From CAZCAC01 sp964496575 (GTDB taxonomy: Bacteria; Planctomycetota; UBA1135; GCA-002686595), in contig CAZCAC010000017.1 in NCBI GenBank assembly GCA_964496575.1, forward strand, positions 35,673-99,672: DNA of 64,000 bases. Direction: 5' to 3'. Below, in pieces: positions 44,061 to 53,594 of the stretch. Within the stretch, counting starts at the first letter, position 1, and each line of letters starts with the position of its first letter. Made by a program: the position numbers and the translations under genes. The notes under the pieces were generated by a model. The model saw only the letters and a list, made by a program, of their open reading frames with translations, ran no database searches and was not told where the DNA came from.

Positions 44061-45701
44061 TTGAAGCGCATCGTCCTCTACTTCCCGCAACAGCTCGACC
44101 CGGCTCGCGAACGACGGCTCTCCAGGCACCTCCTGCCCTTGCCCCTGCTGGCCATTGCCGGCGGGCCGCGCCGGGACGGCTTCGAGGTGATCATCGTCGA
44201 CGGGAATCTCCACCCCGAGAAGGAAGCGCACGCCCAAGTAGTCGAGGCTTGCGAAGGCGCGGTCGCCTACGGCACCACCGGCGTGCTCAGCTATCAGGTC
44301 GCCGACGCCCTCCACTGCACGACGCGGGTCAAGGCCCGGCATCCCGATCTCCCCGCCTTCATGGGTGGCTGGTTCGCCTCGGCGGAGCCCGGGCTGCAAC
44401 TCGACACCGGGCTGTACGACGCGGTGATCCTGGGGCAGGGCGAGCTCACCTTTCGCGAGGTGCTGCGCGCCGTCGACGCGGGCGAGCCGCTCGACGCGAT
44501 CGCCGGACTGGCCCTCCGGCGTGACGGGGAGACGATCCGTACCACACCGCGACGCGTGGTCGGCTGGGAAGAGCTGCCGGACACGCCGTGGGAGCTGGTC
44601 GACTTCCCGACCTACGCCGCGGCGCAGCTCGAGCCGGAGCACCGGCGGAACGTCGAGGTGTTGCCGTCGCCCCCCGGCGTCGGCCCCGATCGTTCCTTCG
44701 TGGCCTTCTCCTACTTCTCCAGCTTCGGCTGTCCACTCGACTGCACCTTCTGCTGCTCCCCCGAGTTCACCGACCGGCGCTGGAAGGCGATGCCGGCGAC
44801 GCGGATGCTCGACGACCTCGAAGCGCTGTGGCGTCGTCACGCCTTCCAGGCTCTGCACTTCTGGGACGCCAACTGGGGAGTGAGCGAGCGACGCGTTCGC
44901 GAGTTCGCCGCGGGCAAGCTCGAGCGCGGCCTTCGCTTCCACTTCCACGCCTACTTCCAGGCCGAATCGGTGCTCTCCTGGTCGGCCGAGACGCTCGACC
45001 TGCTCGCCGAGGCGGGGCTGTACTCCACCGTCATCGGCGCCGAGACGGGTACCGAGGAGACGATGCGCGCGCTGCACAAGCCGACGCGCGGCGACGAGAA
45101 TATCCGGGCGGCGATCGAGCTCGATCGGCGCGGGATCGCGACCTGCGCGACCTACATGATCGGCTTCCCCGGAGAGGGGCGCGAGTCGATGCTGGCCACT
45201 CTCGACGAGGCGCGTCGGATGACCCTCTCGTGTCCCTTCGTGGCGTCCTCGGTGTGGCCCTACCACCCGATCCCCGGTGCCGCGATGTACCGGGATGCGT
45301 TGAAGGTCGGCTTCGAGCCCCCCGGCGATCTGGAAGCCTGGGGCGGCTTCTTCGATTTCCGCCGGGACGAGAACCCCGGCTGGATCCCGCCGGACGTCGC
45401 GCGGATGCACAAGCTCTACAAGCACTTCACCACCCTCGACAATGGCCTCGCCCGCGGTCGCTTCGGCCGGTGGGAGCGGCGCGCGCGCCGGCGACTGGAG
45501 GACGCGGAGGGGTTCCGTCGAGGGTGGCCGGGTGGGCTGCTCGAGGCGCGCGCCTTCCAGCTCTACCGGCGCCTCGAACGCTGGCTGCCCGCGAGCTGGC
45601 GTCGCGAGGAGGGTCGCGTTCAGAGTGGGTGGAAGGCGCGCCGCGGTGAACGAGGTCCCGGCCACGTCGGATCGATCGAAAGAGAGGAGGCCTCCACGTG
45701 A
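44061..45701 (+). CDS. B12-binding-type radical SAM protein (copy 2 of 3)
   Basis: 546 residues if started at TTG 44061, which gives MKRIVLYFPQQ and lines up with the N-termini of the two paralogues. GAGGAG touches that codon directly, which is close for a ribosome-binding site, so a slightly earlier start such as TTG 43986 cannot be excluded. Motifs: FEVIIVDGNLHPEKEAH, GTTGVLSYQVAD, AFMGGWFAS, GQGELTF, SSFGCPLDCTFCCSP (SAM cluster), HFWDANWGVSERR, VIGAETGTEETM, ATYMIGFPGEG. Substrate unknown. Its stop overlaps the start of copy 3 (GTGA), so both are made together, perhaps as partners or for consecutive steps. Confidence 0.87.
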   Translation: MKRIVLYFPQQLDPARERRLSRHLLPLPLLAIAGGPRRDGFEVIIVDGNLHPEKEAHAQVVEACEGAVAYGTTGVLSYQVADALHCTTRVKARHPDLPAFMGGWFASAEPGLQLDTGLYDAVILGQGELTFREVLRAVDAGEPLDAIAGLALRRDGETIRTTPRRVVGWEELPDTPWELVDFPTYAAAQLEPEHRRNVEVLPSPPGVGPDRSFVAFSYFSSFGCPLDCTFCCSPEFTDRRWKAMPATRMLDDLEALWRRHAFQALHFWDANWGVSERRVREFAAGKLERGLRFHFHAYFQAESVLSWSAETLDLLAEAGLYSTVIGAETGTEETMRALHKPTRGDENIRAAIELDRRGIATCATYMIGFPGEGRESMLATLDEARRMTLSCPFVASSVWPYHPIPGAAMYRDALKVGFEPPGDLEAWGGFFDFRRDENPGWIPPDVARMHKLYKHFTTLDNGLARGRFGRWERRARRRLEDAEGFRRGWPGGLLEARAFQLYRRLERWLPASWRREEGRVQSGWKARRGERGPGHVGSIEREEAST

Positions 45702-47242
45702 TCGCCAGGCGAGGGAGGATCGTCCTGTACTTCCCCATGATGGGGAACCCCGCGCTCGGAGCGGTCACCAGCAAGGACCTGCTGCCGATCTCGCTCCTCT
45801 CCATCGCCGCCGGTCCCGATCGGGCGGGGTACGAGGTCGTGATCGTCGACGGCAATCTGTACTCGCAGGCCGAGGCGCACGCCCGCGTGGTCGATGCCTG
45901 CGAGGGCGCGCTGCTCTACGGCACCACCGGCATCCTCGGCTACCAGGTCGCGGACGCGTTCCTCTGCACGCGCGAAGTGAAGCGTGCCCACCCCGATTTG
46001 CCGGCTTTCGTCGGCGGCTGGTTCGCCAGCTGCGCGCCGGAGCTGCAGCTCGAGACGGGGCTCTACGACGCGGTCTGCGTGGGGCAGGGCGAGGTCACCT
46101 TCGGCGAGCTGATCGCCGCGGTGGAGGCGGGCGAGGCCCTCGATGGAATCGCCGGTCTGGCGCTCTGGCGCGACGGCGAGGTCGTCCGCACCGACCGCCG
46201 GGCGATCGTCGGCCTCGAGGAGCAGCCCCGGTGCCCCTGGCACCTGATCGACATCGAACCGTACAAGGCCGCCCAGCTCGCCGGCCGCGCGCCGCGCGAG
46301 GTGGAGCGCATGCCTCCGCCGCCGGGCTTCGAGGATCGCCCCTTCTTCGGCATCAGCTACTACTCGAGCTTCGGTTGTCCCGAGCCGTGTACCTTCTGCT
46401 GCTCCCCGGGCATTTCCCGGCGCCGCTGGAAGAGCCTGTCCGCCGGGCGGATGCTCGACGAGCTCTCCGAGCTGAAGGAGCGCTGGGGGATCCAGACGGT
46501 CCGCTTCTACGACGCCAACTGGGGGGTGGACGAGCGACGCACGCGGGAGTTCTGCGAGGGGCTCCTGGAGCGGGACCTGAAGCTGTGGTGGTACTGCCTG
46601 ATGCAGAGTCACTCGGCGCTCGGCTACGACGCGGCGACGCTCGACGCGATGCGCGACTCGGGGGTGTACCTGGTCAACCTCGGCGGCGAGACGGGGGACG
46701 AGGAGATGATGCGCGCCATCGGCAAGCACACCCGGAGCGGCGAGAACGAGCGCGCCGCCTGGGAGCTGGACCGGCGCGGGGTCCGCACCTGGGTGACTTA
46801 CATCATCGGCTATCCGTATGAATCGGCCGAGTCGATGATGAACACGCTCGACGAGTGCCGGCGGATCGCCGCCCGTTGCGAGCGGGCCCGCTCGGCGGTC
46901 TGGCCCTACCGCCCGATCCCCGGCAGCGCGCTCTACCCGAAGGCGCTCGAGCTCGGCTACCAGCCGCCCCGGACGCTGGAGGAGTGGGGGACGATCGGCG
47001 AGTACCACCTCGACGAGACCTGGCCGGGCAAGGTCCCCCCGCACGTCGACCGCACGCGCCGCCTCTTCGAGCACCTCTCGTCGCTGAAGTTCGGCCTGCC
47101 CCGCGGCCGGGTCGGCTGGTGGGAGCGGCGCGCCACCCGGCGCCTCGAGACCGGCGACTACCGCGGGGCGAGGCTGGAGGCGAAGGCGTTCGATCTCTAC
47201 CTGCGGCTCGCGCGGACGGTTCGCGTCGCCGGAGGGCGCTAG
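45698..47242 (+). CDS. B12-binding-type radical SAM protein (copy 3 of 3)
   Basis: 514 residues from GTG 45698, four bases overlapping the previous stop. MIARRGRIVLYFPMMGNPALGAVTSKDLLPISLLSIAAGP is close to copy 2 throughout (given here as the N-terminal region, residues 1-40, of which only the words RIVLYFP and DLLP matter). Radical SAM motif: SSFGCPEPCTFCCSP. FYDANWGVDERR, NLGGETGDEEMM and VTYIIGYPYES follow. The cobalamin-binding-like N-terminus has YEVVIVDGNLYSQAEAH and GTTGILGYQVADAF. It differs from copy 2 at GGETG in place of GAETG. It likely modifies the same class of substrate as copy 2. It converges on the frameshifted surface-protein gene. Confidence 0.9.
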   Translation: MIARRGRIVLYFPMMGNPALGAVTSKDLLPISLLSIAAGPDRAGYEVVIVDGNLYSQAEAHARVVDACEGALLYGTTGILGYQVADAFLCTREVKRAHPDLPAFVGGWFASCAPELQLETGLYDAVCVGQGEVTFGELIAAVEAGEALDGIAGLALWRDGEVVRTDRRAIVGLEEQPRCPWHLIDIEPYKAAQLAGRAPREVERMPPPPGFEDRPFFGISYYSSFGCPEPCTFCCSPGISRRRWKSLSAGRMLDELSELKERWGIQTVRFYDANWGVDERRTREFCEGLLERDLKLWWYCLMQSHSALGYDAATLDAMRDSGVYLVNLGGETGDEEMMRAIGKHTRSGENERAAWELDRRGVRTWVTYIIGYPYESAESMMNTLDECRRIAARCERARSAVWPYRPIPGSALYPKALELGYQPPRTLEEWGTIGEYHLDETWPGKVPPHVDRTRRLFEHLSSLKFGLPRGRVGWWERRATRRLETGDYRGARLEAKAFDLYLRLARTVRVAGGR

Positions 47243-47260
47243 CCCTTCCGTACACGTCGA

Positions 47261-49200
47261 TCAGGGAATGCGCCAGCCTCCGACGTCGGGCCCCAGCCGG
47301 GGATCGACGCGGCGTCGCGCGCGCAGGGCGTGTCGCTCGTAGAGTTGCAGCTCGCCGGCGAGCTGGAGGACGTGGGGCAGCGCGAACGTGCCGTCGCCCT
47401 GGACCTGCGCGCCGATGTACCTGGCCATTCCGAACTCGCCGAGGATCAGCTCGACCCACTCGCCTCCGGCGCCGTCGGGCACGAAGGCCACCCGGTGGTC
47501 GTCGCCGAAGGAGCCGTCGATTCGCCCGCGAAGCGATCCGAGCCGGGGCCGGACGTCGCAGCGCAGCCCGCGGGGCCGCGATACCTCGATCGAGGGCAGC
47601 AGGACCCCCCCTCCACGCTACTACCCTCCATCAGGAAGACCGCGTAGCGGCCCAGGGGCAGCGGCTCGGTCCGGTACTCGCCGTCGTCTCCGGGGTCTCC
47701 CTCTCGGGCGGAGTAGCGATCGCCGGTCCGGATGAAGAAGACCACCGGATGCTCGAGTTCCTCCGCCTCGACCGTCCCCTCCAGGTTGGCCATGAGGCTC
47801 GCCTTCCGCTCGAGGAGCAGCTCGCGCCGCTCCTCGACGCCCAGTTCCAAGGTCTCCAGGCACCCGTCCAGGCCGGAACGTCCGGCGTCCCACATCAGGA
47901 GGTAGCGTCCCGCGCGCACCTCGAAGCGGAAGCGCCCGTCCTCGTCGGTGTTCGACTCGTACACCGTCTCCAGGGGTGAGTCCTCGCCGCGACACAGGAG
48001 CTCGACCTCGCTGTCGGCGATCCCCCGGCCCGACTCGTCGACCACGCGCCCGGCGAGAACGGCGAGCCCGGGGAGAGCGAGCTCGAGGCCCTCTCCCGGT
48101 CGGACGTTCACGGAGAGGATGTCGTGCTCCACCGCGGTGGCATGGAGCTCTCCGCCGCCTTCGGTCGCGATGCGGAATCGACCCTGTGAGTCGGTGAAGA
48201 CGATGCGGTCCCGGTGGGAGATCCAGGCGTCGGCGACGACCGCGCCCGTGGCCGCCGAGCGCACCGTTCCCGTCACCAGCGCCTCCGCCTCCCGCTCCGG
48301 GCGGTCGCGGATCAGAGACAGCTCCACCTCGAACGTCTCGCCGGCGACGGGCACGAAGCGCGCGCGGTGTGCCCCGTGTGGATCCTCCAGGTCGCGGTCG
48401 ACCATCTCGAGAGCGCTGCCGAGGACCTCGACCGAGGTGCAGCCGCGCGGGAAGCAGACCCACTGGTCGAAGGCTCCCCCGTGGTAGCCCTGCGTGCCCT
48501 CGGCGAAGCGCTCCCAGACGACTCCATCGATCTCGGGCCAGGTTTCGACCCACAGGTAGTTCACCGGCCGACCGGTCGTCGCATCGACCGCTCGAACGGT
48601 GAGGCGCGCGTACTCGAGCCGCGCCATCCGCAGGAGCGCCGGACGCCCGCGCTCGATGTCGACCGGTACGGACTCCGCGACGTAGTCGACCTGTTCGTGC
48701 CCCGCGACGTCTTCCACGAGGTCGAGCTGCGAGATCATCAGCGTGTCGCCGTAGTCCTCGCCCAGCGCGAACCAGAAGCGGCCCTGCTGGTCCGTGAGGG
48801 TCGACTGTCGCTGGTCGGCGACCAGGATGCCGCACTCGAGGTCCGTCGCGCTCTCACCGGGCGCACCGTGCGAGACCCGCACCCCGGCGAGAGGATGTCC
48901 ACCGATGTCGACCACCACGCCCGAGAAGAGGTGCTCCTGCTCGAGGGGAATCTCCAACCGTTCTCCCCGGTGGGTGGCGAGGGGCTTGTCATCGACGAGG
49001 GGCGGCTCGGTGCGCCGATCGGGCCGCCGGCCCGCGGGAAGTGCTGCCTCGCCCTCCTCCAGTCGTGCCGAGCTCGAGGCGATCGGGGGCAGCCCAGGCT
49101 CCACCGTCTTCGCGCCCTCCGTGCCCAGCCACAGGCCGAGCCACAGGAGGAGGCCGAGGAGCGCCGCGATCGTCGCCGCGAGGAGGATTGGCCTGGGCAT
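47261..49200 (-). pseudogene. Membrane-anchored carboxypeptidase-regulatory-like protein, frameshifted
   Basis: The gene starts at ATG 49200 with a membrane anchor (ILLAATIAALLGLLLWLGLWLG). The long extracellular part has several carboxypeptidase-regulatory-like beta-sandwiches: FSGVVVDIGGHPLAGVRV with LTDQQGRFWF, ALVTGTVRSAATGAVV with FTDSQGRFRI, and LAGRVVDESGRGIADSEV with NTDEDGRFRFEV. At a run of seven C on the plus strand (47605-47611) the frame breaks after FLMEGSSVEGG. Adding one G in the coding strand gives VLLPSIEVSRPRGLRCDVRP and then joins VAFVPDGAGGEWVELIL, which runs to the stop at 47261. So a one-base deletion in a homopolymer explains it: either a sequencing error or a slippage/phase-variation site. 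Full length would be about 646 residues. Confidence 0.8.
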
Positions 49201-49319
49201 GTCGTGAATGGGCCTGGCGGCCGGTGGCGATCGAGCAGTCACTCGGCCCGAGGACGAGAAACGCTCGACTCCCCGGTTTATTCACCGGCCATCGGGCTCG
49301 ACGTCACGAGTCCGCCCGC

Positions 49320-49754
49320 TCACTCTCCCTCGAACCACTCCTCCACCTCGGCGGCGATCCGCTCGACCTCCTCGGCGGAGTGGAGCTCCCCCTGGCCGAC
49401 CCCCGGGCAACACCCGGCCACCGGCCCGTGCCAGCGCTCGGGGTCGTCGAGATTGTCGCGCCAGAAGGGCCAGGAGGAGCACTGGATCGGCCGGACCGGG
49501 TAGATCGAGCACGAGGGGCCCTCGGCCAGGAAGGGGCAGTCGACCGCGTCGATCTTCAGGATCGCGTAGCCGTCGTCGACGTCGCAGTAGCGCTCCCGGA
49601 AGGCCTCCTCGGTGAGCTCGAGGAACGCCGCGATGGCCTCGACGTCCTCCTCGGTGAGGTAGACGTAGGCGTACTCTCCGTGGCTCCGACAGCAGTTGCC
49701 GCTGCGCTGGCAGGAGAAGCGCAAGCCTTTATGGTACCAGGGTTTAGGTGACAT
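49320..49754 (-). CDS. YkgJ-family cysteine cluster protein
   Basis: 144 residues. The pattern is that of the YkgJ/UPF0153 family, small soluble proteins thought to bind Fe or Zn: FSCQRSGNCCRSHGEYAYVYL, VDCPFLAEGPSCSIYPVRPIQCSSWPFW and CCPGVGQGE. Eight or more cysteines sit in the expected places. Function is unknown in the family. The start ATG 49754 lies divergent to the sigma-54 activator (155 bases between). It follows the frameshifted surface protein on the same strand order but with 119 bases in between, so it is probably separate. Confidence 0.9.
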   Translation of the reverse strand: MSPKPWYHKGLRFSCQRSGNCCRSHGEYAYVYLTEEDVEAIAAFLELTEEAFRERYCDVDDGYAILKIDAVDCPFLAEGPSCSIYPVRPIQCSSWPFWRDNLDDPERWHGPVAGCCPGVGQGELHSAEEVERIAAEVEEWFEGE

Positions 49755-49909
49755 CCCGGAGTGGGGCTAGGGAGTGTGCGGTTACCGAACGGTGCGGCCG
49801 GGCTAGATCTTCCTGTGCTGTGCGGTTGTGCACGGTGAGATTCCCCCCAGGAGGCACGCCGGGACCGCCCGTCCCGAACGCGCCGGACCCGCTCCGAAGG
49901 AGCCCACCC

Positions 49910-52024
49910 ATGAAGCTGACCATCGTCGAATACGGTACCCGATCGACCCTGGAATTCGACAAGGATGTGATCACCGTCGGGCGCGCCGTCGACAACGAGA
50001 TCCGGCTCTCCCACGCCCTGATCTCGCGCCACCACTGCCGGATCGAGGACGGGCCGGAAGGGACCTGGGTGATCGACCTCGGATCCTCCAACGGCACCAC
50101 CGTCAACGGCGAGCGGATCATGCGGCGGCTGGTCACCGACGGCGACCAGATCCACATCGGCAAGGTCCGGCTGCACGTCCACCTCGAGGAGAAGAAGGAG
50201 CTGCCCAAGCCCGACGAGACGCAGCCGATCGTGGTCGACGTCGACGGGGAAGAGGGGGCGGACCTCTCCACCGACGGCTTCGGGACGGTGACCGGGGACG
50301 TCCGGCGCGAGCGCGACAACCTGCGCGTCTTCGCCCGGATCACCGCCGAGCTCACTCGCGAGACGGAGCTCCTGCCACTCCTGCGCCAGATCGTCGACTC
50401 GGCGGTGGCGCTGGTGGGGGGGGAGCGCGGCTTCCTCCTGATGCGGGACGAGACCAGCCCGCGGAACGCCGGAGAGAACGGCGCCACCGCCATCACCGAT
50501 CTCTCGGTGCGCGTGGCCCGGAGCTTCGATCGCTCCGACATCGCCGTGCCGCGCTCGCGCCTGTCGATGGGGATCGCCAGCCGCGTCCTCGAGCAGGGGC
50601 AGCCGGTGCTGGCCGTCGACGCGGCGCACGACAACCGCTTCTCCGGGATGGCCAGCGTCGAGGACCTGCGCCTGCGCTCGGTGATGTGCCTGCCGGTCCG
50701 CGTCGAGGACCGCGTGCTCGGCGTGCTGTACGTCGACAACCGCCTCCAGCACAACGCCTTCAGCGAGAGCGACCTGGAGATGGTCGAGCTGTTCGCTTCG
50801 CAGGCCGCGGTGGCGATCCTCAACGCCCGCCGCGTCGCGGAGCTGCGCGAGCGCAACCAGCGCGTCGAGCAGACGCGCCAGCAGATCCAGTCGCTGAACG
50901 AGCAGCTCGGGCGCAAGGTGCGCGATCGTGACAGCGAGCTCGCCGTCGTGCGCGCCGAGCTGGGCCGCGAGCGTGGTCGCTACGACTACACCGCGATCGT
51001 CGGCGCCAGCGACGGCATGCGCGAGCTCTTCAAGCAGCTCGACAAGATCATCGAGACCGACCTTCCGGTGATGATCCACGGCGAGAGCGGCACCGGCAAG
51101 GAGCTGATCGCCCGCGCCGTCCACTTCAACGGCCCGCGGCGCGAGAAGCCGTTCATCAGCGAGAACTGCGCGGCGCTCCCCGATACCCTGCTCGAGTCGG
51201 AGCTCTTCGGCCACGCGCGCGGCGCCTTCACCGGCGCGCACCGCGCCAAGAAGGGGCTCTTCGAGCAGGCGGACGGCGGCACGCTCTTCCTCGACGAGAT
51301 CGGGGACATGAGTCCCTCGATGCAGAAGAAGCTCCTGCGCGCGCTGCAGGAGGGGGAGTTCCGACCGCTGGGCATGGACCGCAAGGTCAAGGTCAACGTG
51401 CGCCTCGTCGCGGCCAGCCACCGCGACCTCGAGGCGATGGTCCGCGACGGGCAGTTCCGCGAGGACCTCTACTACCGGATCAACGTCTTCGCGGTGACCC
51501 TGCCGCCCCTGCGCGAGCGCCGCGAGGACATCCCGCTGCTCGCCGAGCACCTCCTGGCCCGCGCGGCGCGCGAGGCGGGCCGCCCCGCCCCGCTGATCCC
51601 GCACGAGGTGATGGCCTCGCTGGTCGCCCACGACTGGCCGGGCAACGTCCGCGAGCTGGAGAACGAGATGCGCAGGTTGGTGGTTCTCGCCCAGGAGGAC
51701 ATCACCCTCGATCTGCTCTCCCTGGCCGTGCGCGAGCGCCGCTCCGCGGGCTCGCCGGCCCAGGCCCAGGCGCTGCTGGACAACCCCGGCGACATCCGGG
51801 CCGCGGTCGCCGACCTGGAAAAGCGGTCGATCGAGGCCGCGCTGGCCCAGGCTGGCAACAACAAGAGTCGAGCTGCGTCCCTTCTGGGGATCAGTCGCTT
51901 CGCGCTTCAGCGTAAACTGGACAAGTACGGGATCGGCAAGACCCGCTCCCGCAGCGCCAAACCGGCCGAGGACCAGAACGACGAAGAAGAAGCAGTCGAG
52001 GAGACCTCCGAGCAGGAGTCCTGA
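49910..52024 (+). CDS. FHA-GAF sigma-54-dependent transcriptional activator
   Basis: 704 residues from ATG 49910, with AAGGAG at 49897-49902. Domains in order: FHA (RAVDNEIRLSH, ISRHHCRIE, DLGSSNGTTVNG; residues 20-95), GAF (about 145-310, LLPLLRQIVDSAVALVGGERGF to FASQAAVAILNARR), a short coiled coil, AAA+ (Walker A GESGTGKE near 390, GAFTGAHR near 438, FLDEIGDM), and a Fis-type HTH (SRAASLLGISRFALQRKL near 650). The GAFTGA loop that contacts sigma-54 is intact. The FHA domain binds phosphothreonine, which fits the Ser/Thr kinase encoded two genes downstream. The acidic tail after the HTH is unusual. It is first in a three-gene operon. Confidence 0.95.
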   Translation: MKLTIVEYGTRSTLEFDKDVITVGRAVDNEIRLSHALISRHHCRIEDGPEGTWVIDLGSSNGTTVNGERIMRRLVTDGDQIHIGKVRLHVHLEEKKELPKPDETQPIVVDVDGEEGADLSTDGFGTVTGDVRRERDNLRVFARITAELTRETELLPLLRQIVDSAVALVGGERGFLLMRDETSPRNAGENGATAITDLSVRVARSFDRSDIAVPRSRLSMGIASRVLEQGQPVLAVDAAHDNRFSGMASVEDLRLRSVMCLPVRVEDRVLGVLYVDNRLQHNAFSESDLEMVELFASQAAVAILNARRVAELRERNQRVEQTRQQIQSLNEQLGRKVRDRDSELAVVRAELGRERGRYDYTAIVGASDGMRELFKQLDKIIETDLPVMIHGESGTGKELIARAVHFNGPRREKPFISENCAALPDTLLESELFGHARGAFTGAHRAKKGLFEQADGGTLFLDEIGDMSPSMQKKLLRALQEGEFRPLGMDRKVKVNVRLVAASHRDLEAMVRDGQFREDLYYRINVFAVTLPPLRERREDIPLLAEHLLARAAREAGRPAPLIPHEVMASLVAHDWPGNVRELENEMRRLVVLAQEDITLDLLSLAVRERRSAGSPAQAQALLDNPGDIRAAVADLEKRSIEAALAQAGNNKSRAASLLGISRFALQRKLDKYGIGKTRSRSAKPAEDQNDEEEAVEETSEQES

Positions 52025-52031
52025 AAAGAAC

Positions 52032-53594
52032 ATGACCGAGAAGCTGCGCGAGCTCGCTCGCCTGGTGGCCGTCCTCGTCGCGTTCTCGATCGCGGCGTTC
52101 GGGGACGTGGTCCACCTGAAGGATGGTCGTCGGATCGAAGGCCAGGTGGTCGAGGAGACGTCCAGCAAGATCAAGATCAAGACCCGGCTGGGAGTGCTCG
52201 AGTTCAAGCCCTCCGAGGTCAAGAGCATCACGCGAGGGAAGACCAAGCACCAGGAGTTCGAGGAGCGCTGGGAAGCGGCGAAGACCGCCGAGGAGTTCTT
52301 CCAGCTCGGCCAGTGGGCCGAGAAGAAGCGGATGCGCAAGGAGACTCGCCGCGCGATGAAGCAGGCGGTGAAGCTCGATCCGAAGCACGCCGGCGCCAAC
52401 AGCTGGCTCGGACTGGTCGAGTACCAGGGCGAGTGGATAACGCCCGAGGAGCGTGACCGGCGCATGGCCGCCGACCGCGAGGCGCAGATGCGCGCGAAGG
52501 GGCTGGTGCGCTACGGCGAGCGCTGGGTCACCCCCGACGAGCGCGACAAGCTCGAGGCGGGACTCGTCCTCCACGAGGGGCAGTGGGTCCCCTTCGCCGA
52601 GGCGCAGCGCGCCAAGGGGCTGAAGGAGTTCGAGGGTCGCTGGATCACCCGAACCGAGGCGTTCGCCCGCACTCACGCCGCGGAGGCGTCGGTGCGGGCC
52701 GGCGTCCCCTTCGCCGTCCACCTCAACGAGGAGGCGGTCATCGCCGGCCCGGCGAAGCCGGAGTTCCTGGCCGAGATCGGGGACGGCATCCTCGTCGGGC
52801 GCAAGTGGTTCAACGAGCTGATGAAGGCCGAGCCCGGCCTGCGTCTGCTCGCCGGACGGCTCGCGGAGTTCTACGCGTTCCCCGGCGAGAACCAGCCTTA
52901 CTTCGACAGCGTCGAGTACTTCGGTTCGCTCACCCCGACCGTGCCCGAGGGGTGGGCGCCGATCGCGGCGAAGTCGCACGGCTTCTTCTGGACCGATCCC
53001 TACACCCTCTCCTCGGCGCGCAAGTGGCACCGCGGCCTCGACGGCCTGAAGGGGCACTGCTTCCACCACTGGGGGCACATGCTGCTCAACCGGCTCGGCT
53101 ACGACGGCCGGCTCCTGCCCCCCTGGTACGAGGAGGCGTTCGCCTCGCTGGCCGAGTTCAACATCCACGAGCGCAACGCGGTCTTCTGCCGCGCCCGGAC
53201 CTCGAGCTCGACCGGCACGGTGGCCAAGAAGGGTGGGCTCGCCTACGACCTCAAGCGCGTTCGCGAGGGAAACTGGCGCAAGGCGCTGAAGGAGGCGCTG
53301 GAAGAAGGCGTCGTGCCCTCGATCGACAAGCTTGCCCAGCGCGACTTCAGCGACCTCGAGGTGCTCGACATCGCCGCGGGGATGGGGATCCTCGAGTGGA
53401 TCGACTCCCACGGGCCCGGCGCGCTGCGGAAGTTCCACAACGAGATGCGCCGCGGAGCTCCCGAGATCCCGCACCGGATCGTTCCCCTCGTCCACGATCG
53501 CCTTGCCGGCTACGACGCCGCGTTCAAGGCGGCCACCGGCCAGGGCTGGAAGGCCGCCGAGAGAGCCTGGAGGAGATGGTTCCAGAGTCGATGA
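52032..53594 (+). CDS. Secreted degenerate gluzincin (pseudo-protease) with W-repeats
   Basis: 520 residues, with signal peptide RLVAVLVAFSIAAFGD. After a beta-rich start (VVHLKDGRRIEGQVVEE) come four G-x-W-[IV]-x-x-x-E repeats: YQGEWITPEE, YGERWVTPDE, HEGQWVPFAE and FEGRWITRTE (residues about 130-215). The C-terminal half has KGHCFHHWGHMLLNRLGYDG and PPWYEEAFASLAEF. This is the layout of gluzincin metallopeptidases (HExxH followed by a Glu in a helix), but the motif reads HHWGH, with His in place of the catalytic Glu. It is therefore probably not a normal protease. It lies seven bases after the sigma-54 activator and overlaps the kinase start by ATGA, so the three genes are linked. Confidence 0.75.
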   Translation: MTEKLRELARLVAVLVAFSIAAFGDVVHLKDGRRIEGQVVEETSSKIKIKTRLGVLEFKPSEVKSITRGKTKHQEFEERWEAAKTAEEFFQLGQWAEKKRMRKETRRAMKQAVKLDPKHAGANSWLGLVEYQGEWITPEERDRRMAADREAQMRAKGLVRYGERWVTPDERDKLEAGLVLHEGQWVPFAEAQRAKGLKEFEGRWITRTEAFARTHAAEASVRAGVPFAVHLNEEAVIAGPAKPEFLAEIGDGILVGRKWFNELMKAEPGLRLLAGRLAEFYAFPGENQPYFDSVEYFGSLTPTVPEGWAPIAAKSHGFFWTDPYTLSSARKWHRGLDGLKGHCFHHWGHMLLNRLGYDGRLLPPWYEEAFASLAEFNIHERNAVFCRARTSSSTGTVAKKGGLAYDLKRVREGNWRKALKEALEEGVVPSIDKLAQRDFSDLEVLDIAAGMGILEWIDSHGPGALRKFHNEMRRGAPEIPHRIVPLVHDRLAGYDAAFKAATGQGWKAAERAWRRWFQSR

